64,000 nucleotides of DNA, taken from contig NZ_JAYGJQ010000002.1 in the NCBI RefSeq assembly GCF_035013165.1, positions 1,302,001-1,366,000 of the forward strand, given 5' to 3'. Below the pieces are notes generated by a model. The model had not been told where the DNA came from. It worked only from the letters and a program-made list of their open reading frames with translations, and ran no database searches. This DNA comes from Bacteriovorax sp. PP10. GTDB lineage: Bacteria > Bdellovibrionota > Bacteriovoracia > Bacteriovoracales > Bacteriovoracaceae. Each line of letters starts with the position of its first letter. The first letter of the stretch is position 1. This document shows, one piece after another, positions 35,329 through 44,955 of this stretch. The position numbers and the translations under genes were made by a program.

Positions 35329-36393
35329 ATGAGTAATTATTTTAAGGGTGACGAAAGATTGGAAACTTTTTTTGGAACTGGTGGTCTCATGAGAATGGGA
35401 GATATCACGAAATTAAATGTGCCGGATTTTGAAGTTTTAAGAAATCAAATTGTTTCTCATCAGTGGGATAAGGCGCTTGAGTATTTTAATTTTTTCTACA
35501 CTCAAAATACTGGGATGATTCAACTTTTAATGGAATCTTTTCTTTCAATGCCTAAATTCTATGCAGAACTGACAAGTGTCGAAAACGAAAAATTACTAAG
35601 AAAAAAAGCGATTACTGATTACCAAACTCTGATTGACTTACTGAGGGACTCTTATCGAAATAAAGATGATCAAAATATTTTAGTTCAAGTTAAAAATTAT
35701 TTTTCTGAAGAAAACTTACATTCACAAAATGCCGCAAAAATTTTGGGTGAAATGGAAATAACATTCAATAAAACATGTCAGGCCTTAAAAGCAAATGATG
35801 AATCAAAAGCACTTCATCTCGTTATTAATTACCATCACCAGGTATTAATTTACCATGATGCTTTAATCACTTTCTCATACTCTTACCCAACGACAGTTTT
35901 ACAAGAGAGTGGTGAAGAAATCGCTCTTAGTGTTTGCAATGGAAGCATTGCACGCAATCCGATGTGGAATGGAATGTGGGAGCTGACAAAAATACTGACG
36001 CCAACTGACCTCGCAGCTTTTCTGGCCGAACATTTGCGCTTTCACTTTTCAGGTGCAGGCCGTGGAGGCCAGACTCAAATTGTTGAAGACGATAAAAAGA
36101 TCCGCTTAATTTTTGATCCATGCGGAAGTGGTGGGGCCTTAAGAAGAAGGTTGAAAGATGATGTTGTTAATCTTCAGGAGAAACACCAACTGGGTTGGAA
36201 TAAATGTGGTGAAGTGAATCTCTATTGCTCTCATTGTGCTTTAAATGAAAAAAAATCTATCGAGATGTTCGGTTATCCTAAACTTGTTGTAGAGTTTCAG
36301 GCCGATGAAAATAAACCTTGTGGATGGACCATGTATAAAGATGCAGCGGATGTTCCGGCAGAAGTTTACACTCGTTTGGGACTTAAAAAGTGA
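35329..36393 (+). CDS. Conserved protein with cysteine motifs, unknown function
   Basis: 354 aa from the ATG at 35329, which has AAAGGA five bases upstream; an ATG 33 bases earlier lacks a spaced ribosome site. No signal peptide. The N-terminal half is helical. The C-terminal third carries FDPCGSGGALRRR, GWNKCGEVNLYCSHCALNE and NKPCGWTMYK, so six cysteines are clustered in a way that could bind metal. The pattern resembles a conserved uncharacterised family. The stop overlaps the GTG of the YggU-like gene (GTGA), so they are co-translated. Confidence 0.75.
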   Translation: MSNYFKGDERLETFFGTGGLMRMGDITKLNVPDFEVLRNQIVSHQWDKALEYFNFFYTQNTGMIQLLMESFLSMPKFYAELTSVENEKLLRKKAITDYQTLIDLLRDSYRNKDDQNILVQVKNYFSEENLHSQNAAKILGEMEITFNKTCQALKANDESKALHLVINYHHQVLIYHDALITFSYSYPTTVLQESGEEIALSVCNGSIARNPMWNGMWELTKILTPTDLAAFLAEHLRFHFSGAGRGGQTQIVEDDKKIRLIFDPCGSGGALRRRLKDDVVNLQEKHQLGWNKCGEVNLYCSHCALNEKKSIEMFGYPKLVVEFQADENKPCGWTMYKDAADVPAEVYTRLGLKK

Positions 36394-36680
36394 GTTATCT
36401 CTCGGCCAGTGAATCAAAAACAGTTCTTAAAATTTATGTTCAGCCAGGGGCCAGTAAAAATGAATTTGTGGGCCTCTACGGCGTCCCTCCAAGACTTAAA
36501 CTTAAAATCAAGGCCCAACCACAAGATGGGGAGGCCAATGCTGAAGTCATTACTTTTTTGGCCAAAAGTCTTGGGATCAGTAAAAGCAAAGTGGAAATTT
36601 TTAGAGGGCACACGTCCAGACAAAAAGATGTACTCATCGATATGGAACTGAGTGCTGTGATGAAAATTATTCCAGAGTAA
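36390..36680 (+). CDS. DUF167/YggU-family protein
   Basis: 96 aa, GTG start overlapping the previous stop. The family signature is clear: LKIYVQPGASKNEFVG, LKLKIKAQPQDGEANAEVITFLAKSLGISKSKVEIFRGHTSRQKDVLI. This is a small cytoplasmic alpha/beta protein found across bacteria and eukaryotes, function unsettled. Coupled to the cysteine-motif protein upstream. Confidence 0.92.
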   Translation: MSYLSASESKTVLKIYVQPGASKNEFVGLYGVPPRLKLKIKAQPQDGEANAEVITFLAKSLGISKSKVEIFRGHTSRQKDVLIDMELSAVMKIIPE

Positions 36681-36822
36681 AACACTCCAAAAACACTATA
36701 TACGTCTACTTATAAAACCGACAATCCCGCTCAGTGATCGAAATCTAATTTTATTTAATTTTACCAATCTTGAACCGATAAAGACTGGTAATAAAGGTTT
36801 GATTTAAAACTTGGGGACAATT

Positions 36823-37275
36823 GTGAAGACACTTTTAATTTTAGCTATTGGTTTGCTGCCATGTGTGGGGTTTGCAGAAATTCCAAAATGTTCAGCACAA
36901 AAAGTAAATATCATTGGAAAGTATGGTGAGAAAGGGGAAGTCTCTTCACCCATTCTTGATACATGGTCTGAAGTTTCGGGGAATCTGACTGCTTTTGAAA
37001 TCAGAGCGAAGGAAGCTTTCACTAAAGCATTACTGGTTTTAAAGTCGGCCGATAATATCGTTCTTTTTAAATTAGAAATTCCAATAAAAAAGAATAGAGG
37101 AAGTGATTTTGACTTAATCGCTGAAATCAAAAAACAAAAAATTCAAGTTAAATCATTGGATCTGCAATTATATTCAGGAAATACAGCTCATGAATTCTGT
37201 CATGAGGAGACTGTAGTGACAGAAGTAGATGGTACGGGAGCGAGAGAGGTAAAAAATGATAAAGCAGTTAAATAA
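36823..37275 (+). CDS. Small secreted protein of unknown function
   Basis: 150 aa from the GTG at 36823, five bases after GGGGA; a TTG at 36811 is in frame but overlaps that site. Signal peptide ends near GFA-EI. The mature part has two cysteines (PKCSAQ, HEFCHEE) and strand-like segments. An 11-bp hairpin with one mismatch (36761-36791) lies in the leader. The 3' end overlaps the L,D-transpeptidase gene by 20 bases, so the two are co-expressed and may act on the cell wall together. Confidence 0.75.
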   Translation: MKTLLILAIGLLPCVGFAEIPKCSAQKVNIIGKYGEKGEVSSPILDTWSEVSGNLTAFEIRAKEAFTKALLVLKSADNIVLFKLEIPIKKNRGSDFDLIAEIKKQKIQVKSLDLQLYSGNTAHEFCHEETVVTEVDGTGAREVKNDKAVK

Positions 37276-38260
37276 GTTTTTTTATTTGATCCTTATTCTT
37301 ATGAGTTTCTCAGCCCCTGTGCATGCAGAAATTTCTTTTTCTTCAGGGTGGCAGTCGCTTCTGCGATTTCTTCACTTAGATATCAAAAAAGAAGTGAATA
37401 GTTATGTAACTCCGCCAGAGCGTCAGTGTACTGATCAAAATGTCGGAAGAGCTATTGCCAACACTCCACCGCCTGAACCACCGACAATGCCGGAAGAGCC
37501 GATCCTTACGGGTGCTGCTTCTGACGATGGTGCTTCATCGATGAGAGAAAAGATTATGGAAAACTACACCAAACTTGGTGGTGACCCGATTGCATTAGAG
37601 CAGTCTCTTTGTTTTTTTGATAAAAATAAAGGAGTCAAATTTAAAGCAGCAGGGGATCCAAGCCGTTCTGGTGGGATTAGTATCGATAACCAACGCTACA
37701 TTACGATCAACGATTTAAACGTAACAATGTCTAAGTCACGCATGTTTGTAATTGATATGGAAACCGGAAAAGTGAATACTTATTTTTCTGCTCATGGATA
37801 TGGCGGAAAAAAAGGTGTACCTGAAAGTGACATGATGGCCGAAGGTGTATCAAACGTAGATGGAAGTAATGCTTCTCCTCGTGGATTTTTTATTACTGGA
37901 ACCAGAAGAGAAGGATCATCTGATCCACGCTGGAAGTTTTCAATGAAACTTCACGGTCTTCAGCAAGGGGTTAATGATAAATCGTTTTCAAGAGCGATTA
38001 TTATGCACCCATTTCCTAAAATGCCGGAGGAGTCAGCTTCATCAGATGATCCGAATGTTTCAGGAGCGATCAGGTCAGAAGGACCATTTTCTTTAAGCCA
38101 AGGTTGTACGATGCTTTCGGAAAATTACGCCAGCGATATTATAAATAAAATTAAGACACCTTCAAATTCAAAAGGTGGAAGCCTTTATTACAACTATTCA
38201 GCAGAAGAAAAGTCCAGAGGGGCTTCATATTGTGGTGATGAAGGACTCATGAAGAAGTAG
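37256..38260 (+). CDS. L,D-transpeptidase (YkuD-like) family protein, secreted
   Basis: 334 aa; signal peptide ends near VHA-EI, then a Pro-rich linker (about 60-85). The catalytic domain occupies about 115-315, with SPRGFFITGTRREGS, MKLHGLQQGVND, His251 in IIMHPF and the nucleophile Cys284 in GPFSLSQGCTML, matching the YkuD_2 type of murein L,D-transpeptidase catalytic domain. These enzymes make or cut 3-3 peptidoglycan cross-links or attach proteins to the wall. In a predatory relative, remodelling of prey or self peptidoglycan would be a sensible role; that part is speculation. Confidence 0.85.
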   Translation: MIKQLNKFFYLILILMSFSAPVHAEISFSSGWQSLLRFLHLDIKKEVNSYVTPPERQCTDQNVGRAIANTPPPEPPTMPEEPILTGAASDDGASSMREKIMENYTKLGGDPIALEQSLCFFDKNKGVKFKAAGDPSRSGGISIDNQRYITINDLNVTMSKSRMFVIDMETGKVNTYFSAHGYGGKKGVPESDMMAEGVSNVDGSNASPRGFFITGTRREGSSDPRWKFSMKLHGLQQGVNDKSFSRAIIMHPFPKMPEESASSDDPNVSGAIRSEGPFSLSQGCTMLSENYASDIINKIKTPSNSKGGSLYYNYSAEEKSRGASYCGDEGLMKK

Positions 38261-38316
38261 TCCTTAAATAAAGTAAGTTTGCTCAGTTATTATAAAAAAG
38301 AACCGATTAGAATAAA

Positions 38317-39837
38317 GTGAAAAGTTTAATCGTTGCGCTAATCATTTTTTCAACATCTGTCTTCGCTGAAACAGCGTTAACGAATCGTTTACGTAAAAAT
38401 GATACGTACGATAAATTGTATTCAAAAATTGATACAACTTCATCAGACTCTAATGTCAGTGATTTTTCATCAAAAGTGACAGCTGCTTTTGAGGCGCAAA
38501 AAGAACTGGAATCAACAGAAAGTTCAAGAGCAAAATTATATTACCAGGAGGATGTTGATGCCAAACCCTGCGCAAGCTGCCCAAAATACCTGGATCTTGT
38601 TCTTCAGGTAAATCAGATTGTTGAAAAAACCAAAGATACTTCCGTTCAGAATGCTAACGAAAAGATGGTCGCGCTGACGAAGTTAAAATTTTTATACTAC
38701 ACTGTTAAATCGACTGATGAAGATAACAATGTAACTTGTAAAACCTACAATCCAATGCTCCCAAGTGAAAAGAAAAGTTATGAAAGAGGATCTCTTTCAC
38801 TGGCCGCCGAGCAGGCCCTGGCCCTTCCTGATGTCAATAGTGTTCAGCTCTATGAAGGCAAAGGAAAAGAAGTTCATTACTTTTATAAAGGTGAAGGAAA
38901 TGAAGCTGACAATGTCGTTGAAGTTGTTATCATGCCTGATGGGAAATCAATTATAAAATATTACAAATATGACAATGGATTAAATCTTCCAACAATGGGA
39001 GAGGCCCAGTTTAAAAAAATGAATTCCAGAGGCGACAATTATATTGATCTCACACCAACGGTGAAAACTGAGCACTTTGTTTTACCTACAGATATTGGTT
39101 TTGGTTCAATGGGAACAAAATATTCAATTAGTGATGACCTGGATTTAAGAAATAAAACAGAATTTGGTTTCAATAAACAAGGGACCAACGTAAGTGTTCT
39201 GGATAAAAGTGGTAATAAGTATTTAATCATTGAAGGTGAGAATATTACCGACGGTAAAAAAACAGTAGATGCCGTTGTTAATTACGATTTCGACTTATCT
39301 TCAGATTCAAAATTAAAACTTGGAACGAGTGTTGGTAATACAACTGAGACAGTGAGTGAAGATCTCTCAGATGGTGTGACTAATAAACAGTCTGTCAGAA
39401 TGGGGATCACCGATCACAATAATGAGTATATTAAAGTCAGAACTTATGTTGATGATAAAGGTGTTTCATCTGTGGGTGTAGGAAATAAGTATAAAGTGGG
39501 TGAAGGCTCAGTGGGCGCTGACGTTGAAGTGGGACGCGATGGCTCAAAAAAATACTCGGTGGATGTTTTTGACCAGAATTATTTAAGCTCTGCTGGTTTT
39601 AGTTATGAACAAAGTATTTATAATGAAAGAAGTGTTGGAGTGAATGTTGGTGCCAATCTCGATCCTGAGAAGTCTTTGCGTTTAAGTACAGGATTTACAA
39701 GATCAGATACAGAGGGTTCAGCTGTCAAAGTCAATTTACAAAAGAAAATCAATGAAAACACTTCCATGGTCTTATCACTCGGAAAAAGTGAAAAAGAAGG
39801 GGCGAGTGTCCTTTATCAATTCGAAACGAAATTCTAA
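38317..39837 (+). CDS. Putative outer-membrane beta-barrel protein
   Basis: 506 aa, GTG start. Signal peptide cleaved near VFA-ET. The N-terminal 240 residues are soluble-looking with a CASC motif (KPCASCPKY) and one further cysteine. From about residue 250 onward the chain is a series of alternating strands (SVGVGNKYKVGEGSVGADVEV, SVGVNVGANL) ending in VLYQFETKF, a typical C-terminal aromatic signal for outer-membrane insertion. Probably a barrel anchored by its C-terminal half. It follows the L,D-transpeptidase by 56 bp and may be in the same transcript. Confidence 0.7.
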   Translation: MKSLIVALIIFSTSVFAETALTNRLRKNDTYDKLYSKIDTTSSDSNVSDFSSKVTAAFEAQKELESTESSRAKLYYQEDVDAKPCASCPKYLDLVLQVNQIVEKTKDTSVQNANEKMVALTKLKFLYYTVKSTDEDNNVTCKTYNPMLPSEKKSYERGSLSLAAEQALALPDVNSVQLYEGKGKEVHYFYKGEGNEADNVVEVVIMPDGKSIIKYYKYDNGLNLPTMGEAQFKKMNSRGDNYIDLTPTVKTEHFVLPTDIGFGSMGTKYSISDDLDLRNKTEFGFNKQGTNVSVLDKSGNKYLIIEGENITDGKKTVDAVVNYDFDLSSDSKLKLGTSVGNTTETVSEDLSDGVTNKQSVRMGITDHNNEYIKVRTYVDDKGVSSVGVGNKYKVGEGSVGADVEVGRDGSKKYSVDVFDQNYLSSAGFSYEQSIYNERSVGVNVGANLDPEKSLRLSTGFTRSDTEGSAVKVNLQKKINENTSMVLSLGKSEKEGASVLYQFETKF

Positions 39838-39839
39838 TC

Positions 39840-40601
39840 TTATTTAAAGTAACGATCATTAATGTCCTGAATAACACCTTCTTTGCGAAGTTGCCTTAAG
39901 GTCTTTGAGAATTCCTGAGCGAACTTTTTATGATCGGGGCGGGCCTTAGAGAAGGCCACGTAAGAGGGAGTCTCAGATAAGACGTAAACGATTTCTAAGT
40001 CCTTCGAGTGCCCTAGCTTGGTACTTATGAATTTAAAGGCCTCTTCTGAGGCCGCTGCGACGTCCATTCGGATCTGGCCTTGGTGAGTCAGCTTGTTGAT
40101 TTGCATTTCTTCTGTGCGGCTTATATCAACTTTGAGGTTGCTTTTGTAATTGTCAAACAAAGGCCCATAAGAGTATTGGTCGTTGATTCCTACAATATAA
40201 TTTTGTAGATCACTCATTTTTTTGATTTTGATATTTCTTGCCTTGCGGGCAAAGATCACATTGCGGGTCTGGCTTAGGGGTTCTGTGGGAAAGTAAAGAA
40301 ACTCTTCGCGCTCGCGCGTTTTGAGTGGAGGGAAGATGGCATCGACTTTTCCATTTTTAACCATGGAGACAGCACGCGGCCATGGGTATTGAACAAAGAC
40401 AGGCTCAATTTTCATGCGTTTGCAGACGGCAGTAATAATGTCGATATATGTTCCGCGCAGTAGACCATTTTCCATGAAAACTTTAGGTGGGAGATTTTCA
40501 GGAGAGGCAAAAGTCATTTTTTCAGTAGAGTTTACAACTGGAAATAAGGTCAGTAATAAAAGCACCAGTATAAGAAAAATATTTTTAAAAGTTCTCGTCA
40601 T
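39840..40601 (-). CDS. Periplasmic substrate-binding protein, family 3 (amino-acid type)
   Basis: 253 aa. Signal peptide about 1-25. The two-lobe solute-binding fold is indicated by MTFASPENLPPKVFMENGLLRG, IDIITAVCKRM, VKNGKVDAIFPPLKTREREEF and a C-terminal LRKEGVIQDINDRYF. It resembles the stand-alone amino-acid-type binding proteins common in proteobacteria. No permease or ATPase is adjacent, so it may feed a distant transporter or a sensor. Convergent with the barrel protein gene. Confidence 0.85.
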   Translation of the reverse strand: MTRTFKNIFLILVLLLLTLFPVVNSTEKMTFASPENLPPKVFMENGLLRGTYIDIITAVCKRMKIEPVFVQYPWPRAVSMVKNGKVDAIFPPLKTREREEFLYFPTEPLSQTRNVIFARKARNIKIKKMSDLQNYIVGINDQYSYGPLFDNYKSNLKVDISRTEEMQINKLTHQGQIRMDVAAASEEAFKFISTKLGHSKDLEIVYVLSETPSYVAFSKARPDHKKFAQEFSKTLRQLRKEGVIQDINDRYFK

Positions 40602-40718
40602 TCTTAACTACTAATCCCGTTTTATATAAACCTTTATTCTAGTGAAGAATGGGGTCATATCCAATAAAAGATTCTAATAAGTTTATGAGTTTGACCACCT
40701 AACTACTTTGATTTTTTT

Positions 40719-40735
40719 TGTCTAAATTTTAGACA
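40719..40735. promoter_or_regulatory. 17-bp perfect palindrome upstream of the papain-like protease gene
   Basis: Arms TGTCTAAA and TTTAGACA around a single T, 114 bp before the protease start. A dimeric repressor operator (for example of TetR type) is the simplest reading. No cognate regulator is adjacent. Confidence 0.5.
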
Positions 40736-40848
40736 CCCATGAAAAATTCATTCACTCCTTTGCTCTCAAGACCTCAATATGAAAAGAGTCTTTGTTGGAG
40801 AGAATATTGCTTTTAAAGCTCTAAATAAGTTTATTTAGGAGCTTGATA

Positions 40849-42228
40849 ATGAGACATGGTTTGAATGTATCTTTATTACTGTCAGTTTTAATTATTACCG
40901 GTTGTGGTGGTAAGAAGAGCTCTGCTCCAAAACAAATGAGTGAGGCGTATAAGCTTGATAATTATTACGCTGTTGAAAATCCAAGTACATTAGACTACGA
41001 AAAAATAAAACAACTTCCTGAGACGGTTGACCTGAAAGATATGATGACACCGGTAAAAGATCAGGATGAAAGAGGGACATGCTCTTTCTTTGCAGGAATA
41101 TCACTTGTTGAATCTGCTATTAAAAGCAAAATGAATGTAGAAGTTAATCTTTCGGAAGAGTATTTAAATTATGCCCTTAAATCAAAGCGTAAGGCCACAG
41201 GCGAAGGTGCATGGCCGGAGCAGAGTCTTTTTCAGGCGATCGATAATAAAGCAGGCTTTCTTCTAGAGCGTGACTGGCCTTATCAGCCATTATGGTTTGG
41301 GATAAAAGCACCATGTATTGATGTTAAAATGGATAATAAAGCTCCATCAGAATGTTATTCACATAATTCACCCCCCGAAGACATTCTGGCAAAAAAGATC
41401 TCAGGTGAAAATTTTGAACTTGAATATAACTCAGAGATTACGACCACTGACATTATTGGATCTCTTGCCTTGAATAAGAAGCCAATGGCCATTGTCGTTC
41501 CAGTCAATGCCAAAGGATGGAAAGATGATGGGACAGTTTCATATACTCAAGAATTAAAACAAGAATGTATTAATGATGGAAGTAAGTGTGGAACACACGT
41601 TATTGTCTTAACTGGTTATGATATCCCCAAAAAAGTTTTTTTCTTCAGAAATAGCTGGAATAAAAAATGGGGTAAAGATGGTTATGGAGAAATCCCATTT
41701 GATGTGATCGACAGAAATGCAGAGTTAGCAGTGACTATAGTGACTCTTAAATCAGATATTACACTGCCAGCTGATCATGCAAAAAATTATCTGGAGCTGG
41801 AGAACTTCAAGGTTTCTTCAAAAGAAGAAAAAGATCAATCTGTAACAATTAAAACATCGGCCCTGATTAGAAATAGTGGCGCTAATACGATCAAGTACGG
41901 ATCGTCATTAATGGAAGTCGCTCCTGGTGTAACAGGGGAGATTAACGATAAAAATACAGAATACTTTGAGATGAGTGATGAAGATCATAAGTTATATGAT
42001 GTCTGGGGAGTTTCAAACGGCACATTCATTTTTGCCGACTTAAAAACGCTAGATAAAACATGGTCTTTTGACGAAGGCGAAACTTATGTGGCCGCTACAA
42101 ACTTAATGACATCCACTTCAGTAAAAAAGAGCTCAAGACTTTATTTCAGGACTTCACTTTATATGTATACGGATGACCAAAAATATAAAGTGCTTAAAAG
42201 ATATTTCCATCCATTTAATTATAACTAA
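40849..42228 (+). CDS. Papain-family (C1) cysteine peptidase lipoprotein
   Basis: 459 aa from the ATG at 40849, seven bases after AGGAG; an in-frame TTG at 40843 overlaps the site. Lipobox IITGC. The peptidase C1 triad is complete: MTPVKDQDERGTCSFFAGI gives the oxyanion Gln and nucleophile Cys78, CGTHVIVLTGYD gives His250, and FFRNSWNKKWGKDGYGEIP gives Asn268. There is no long inhibitory pro-region. Residues after about 310 form an extra strand-rich domain. A membrane-anchored protease that acts outside the cytoplasm, on envelope or prey proteins; targets unknown. A palindrome upstream and a strong terminator downstream mark a single-gene unit. Confidence 0.88.
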   Translation: MRHGLNVSLLLSVLIITGCGGKKSSAPKQMSEAYKLDNYYAVENPSTLDYEKIKQLPETVDLKDMMTPVKDQDERGTCSFFAGISLVESAIKSKMNVEVNLSEEYLNYALKSKRKATGEGAWPEQSLFQAIDNKAGFLLERDWPYQPLWFGIKAPCIDVKMDNKAPSECYSHNSPPEDILAKKISGENFELEYNSEITTTDIIGSLALNKKPMAIVVPVNAKGWKDDGTVSYTQELKQECINDGSKCGTHVIVLTGYDIPKKVFFFRNSWNKKWGKDGYGEIPFDVIDRNAELAVTIVTLKSDITLPADHAKNYLELENFKVSSKEEKDQSVTIKTSALIRNSGANTIKYGSSLMEVAPGVTGEINDKNTEYFEMSDEDHKLYDVWGVSNGTFIFADLKTLDKTWSFDEGETYVAATNLMTSTSVKKSSRLYFRTSLYMYTDDQKYKVLKRYFHPFNYN

Positions 42229-42236
42229 ACGGTTTT

Positions 42237-42265
42237 GGCCCTCTTAGAAATAAGAGGGCCTTTTT
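42237..42265 (+). terminator. Rho-independent terminator after the C1 peptidase
   Basis: Perfect 10-bp stem GGCCCTCTTA / TAAGAGGGCC with a GAAA tetraloop, then TTTTT. Confidence 0.92.
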
Positions 42266-42268
42266 ATT

Positions 42269-43141
42269 TTAAAGAGTAATTTCTGCGCTAACCGGGCAAT
42301 GATCAGAGATATGTTCATTGTAGTAAGCAAGATTTAGTAGCCCTTCACCTGTTGTACTTTCAGCATTACACATTTCAAAAATCTTTACAGGCTTCGTCGC
42401 TTTCATCGAATCACTAACGAAGAAGTGATCAAACTGACCTTGTCCGTAGCTGCTTCTGAAAGTGAAGAGGTCGTTACTTAATAATTTAACATTCAATTGA
42501 CCTTGATTGAAGGCCTTCAGGATAAGGTCTTTATCGTTTTCAGTTTCTTTATTTAAAGGACTAAAATACGTATTAAAGTCACCGGCGATAACCACAGGAA
42601 GATTAGAGTGAACTTTCTTTAAGTAATCAGCAATGATTGCGGCCTGATCAAGTCTCGTTTTACTGTACTCTGGAGATGCTTTTAAGTGCACTCCTACAAG
42701 TCTGAATAATGCTTTTCCTTCTTTGTCAGTCACGATTGCCGTCACTGCCGGTCTGAGACTTCCTTTAGCGCCCGCTACTTCATCAATAATGTCGTTATCA
42801 TCACTTGGCTCTCTTACAAATTTAAATCTGTCAGAGTGGCAAATTACAACGTGCTGGTGGCCTTCATAAGGAGCTTCGTAACTTAAGCATTCCCAGTTTG
42901 CGGGAAGGATATTTTTAATTTTTGAAGTGTTAACAATTTCTTCAAACACAATCAGGTCTGAAGCAGGAATAGATTTTTTTAAGAAGTCTTGAAGGTATGG
43001 ATCGCGCCTTTCATCTTCGTGATAAGCGTAAAATTTAATATTGAAACTAGTAATGGTAAAAGTGGTTTTTGTTTCCTTAGCTTCAATGCCAGAAATAAAA
43101 AACATAAGTATCAGAACGATGCATGTTCTCAAAGGTATCAT
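42269..43141 (-). CDS. Secreted endonuclease/exonuclease/phosphatase-family protein
   Basis: 290 aa; signal peptide ends near IEA-KE. EEP-fold motifs appear in order: ITSFNIKFY, DLIVFEEI (metal Glu), LVGVHLKAS (catalytic His), VVIAGDFNTYF (Asp-Phe-Asn), GQFDHFFVSD and ISDHCPVSAEI (Asp-His). All catalytic positions are retained, so it should be an active Mg2+-dependent hydrolase outside the cytoplasm. DNA, RNA, nucleotides or phospholipid head groups are possible substrates. Nutrient recovery from released nucleic acid would suit a predator or scavenger. Confidence 0.87.
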   Translation of the reverse strand: MIPLRTCIVLILMFFISGIEAKETKTTFTITSFNIKFYAYHEDERRDPYLQDFLKKSIPASDLIVFEEIVNTSKIKNILPANWECLSYEAPYEGHQHVVICHSDRFKFVREPSDDNDIIDEVAGAKGSLRPAVTAIVTDKEGKALFRLVGVHLKASPEYSKTRLDQAAIIADYLKKVHSNLPVVIAGDFNTYFSPLNKETENDKDLILKAFNQGQLNVKLLSNDLFTFRSSYGQGQFDHFFVSDSMKATKPVKIFEMCNAESTTGEGLLNLAYYNEHISDHCPVSAEITL

Positions 43142-43272
43142 ATCCGTGACTCCTTAATTATTGTAGGACAAGGAGAACATACATCTTTTAGATGAGTCAA
43201 ATATAAAAATGAGATGTGAGAGTTGGAAAGAAAAATTAACCGCATCCTAACATTTGGATGCGGCCAATTTAA

Positions 43273-44658
43273 TTATTGAACGGGGATAAGCTTTAAAATT
43301 TCTTCTGCGTCATTGTGAGAAGCTTCAACAAAGCGGGCCATTAAATCTGCAAGTGTGTTGGCCTTTGCGCCCATCGTTTCAGGAGTAGAGTTGCTGCTTA
43401 GGTATTCAAATACATCTTGAATAACATCATTTTTATTTCTCGTTCCAACGATGGCCTGAATATCTGCGATTAAGCGTTTTCCATCAGGAGTTCCCATTTC
43501 ATAAGTGTGGATTGCTCTTTGTAATTTTTGGCGGTCTTTGCGTGTGATACCAATTCCACTTCTTTGTGGCCCATCTGGTTTATTGTTAGGGCTCGGAGCA
43601 AACCATCCATTCAAGTCACTTTCGATTTGAACTCCACCAGTCACAACTTTGCTGGTTTTTGCACTAACCGCAGAAATGAAAGTCACAGCAGCAAGGTCAA
43701 TTTCCCAAGGGTGATTTCCTTGTTGAAGATTAACCATCAAGTGACGGTCAGCTTCAGCTGTATAGACCGTGAAGAAATCCGAAAGAACTGATTGTCCAAA
43801 ATCTGAAACTTGCGCCCATCCAGAAGTGTCGCTGTTGGCCAGTGCCAGAATAATCGCGCGGTAGAATGGCTTTAAGTCTTTTGTTGCAAGCAGATATTTT
43901 CTTAGGTCTCTTAAGTATTCCGGGTCCGTTGCATCGGCCGCACCATGAGCAGGAGAGGAAGCAAAACTTCTTCCGCTCATAACTTCTTCATGAGGCTTCG
44001 TTTTACCTGTTTTATAAAGTACGTGGTAGTTGTAGTTGTTATCATCAAGCTTAACCTTTACACCAATCCCGCCAGTAAGAGCGTAGAGTGTGGCCAGGTC
44101 AAATGGAGCAGCGTTGATTTTTGCTTCTTTAAGCGCCAGGGACATATCGTTTTTTGTGTACCATGTTTTATCTTCACGTTGAAAATAAGTCAGCGAGTCG
44201 ACAGTCGAGCGAGGCTTGATCTTTTTTAGAGTGTTGTAAACTTTTTCGATTTCATGATTTTCCAATCCACCTTCATAAGCTTTTTTCGTGCGATTCCATT
44301 TCGCTCCTTTATAGCTGCGAAGAGTTTTGAGATCCAGATGTTCAGATTGTGTTAGGAAAGCATTTGCCCCGATATTATCAAAGCCGCCGCCGCCACCATT
44401 TGATGAGTCACTTAGTTTATCAAGAGTGGGTTTAATTTTAGCTTTTAAAAAGCTGGTATAAGTTTTACCAAGATTGGTTCTTAAATCAAAAGTCGCAGCA
44501 GCAGGGTACTCGATACCAGCGTTTGAACTGGCAACCGTACGGACTGTTGAGGTATCAACTTGTGGAGCATTAACACTGGTATTACTAGGCCCCGTAGAGC
44601 AAGCTGTCGTGATCGCGAGCAGGATGAGTGAAAAAATTAATTGTCTTTTGTGAAGCAT
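43273..44658 (-). CDS. Putative lipoprotein of unknown function
   Basis: 461 aa from the ATG at 44658, chosen because it opens directly into a lipoprotein signal (MLHKRQLIFSLILLA ... TTAC). Longer in-frame starts at 44715 would place 19 polar residues before it. The mature chain is Ser/Thr/Asn-rich at first (with a GGGGG run near residue 85), then mostly helical with no cysteines. No family or catalytic motif recognised. It stands alone on the minus strand. Confidence 0.7.
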   Translation of the reverse strand: MLHKRQLIFSLILLAITTACSTGPSNTSVNAPQVDTSTVRTVASSNAGIEYPAAATFDLRTNLGKTYTSFLKAKIKPTLDKLSDSSNGGGGGFDNIGANAFLTQSEHLDLKTLRSYKGAKWNRTKKAYEGGLENHEIEKVYNTLKKIKPRSTVDSLTYFQREDKTWYTKNDMSLALKEAKINAAPFDLATLYALTGGIGVKVKLDDNNYNYHVLYKTGKTKPHEEVMSGRSFASSPAHGAADATDPEYLRDLRKYLLATKDLKPFYRAIILALANSDTSGWAQVSDFGQSVLSDFFTVYTAEADRHLMVNLQQGNHPWEIDLAAVTFISAVSAKTSKVVTGGVQIESDLNGWFAPSPNNKPDGPQRSGIGITRKDRQKLQRAIHTYEMGTPDGKRLIADIQAIVGTRNKNDVIQDVFEYLSSNSTPETMGAKANTLADLMARFVEASHNDAEEILKLIPVQ

Positions 44659-44955
44659 AATCGCGGGCCCCTTTTTTGGTTTGATCAACTTCATAAAGGA
44701 TATCAATTGACTCATAAATCACAATGGTTGAAAAAAACTTCCCTGGATCAAAAAGATCGGATATTCAAGGTAAGTTATTGTTTTGATCTCAATTTTACGA
44801 GGCCTTTAAATAGATAATAAAAATATTATTTTAGAAGTGCTGCTAATTTCCAAATTTTCATCAAAAAAATCAGATTGTCTTACATCTCATAGTTTCTTAG
44901 GCCTTTTATAAAATTATATGGTTTAAATTTCCTATAATTTAAAAGGGCCTCTTGA

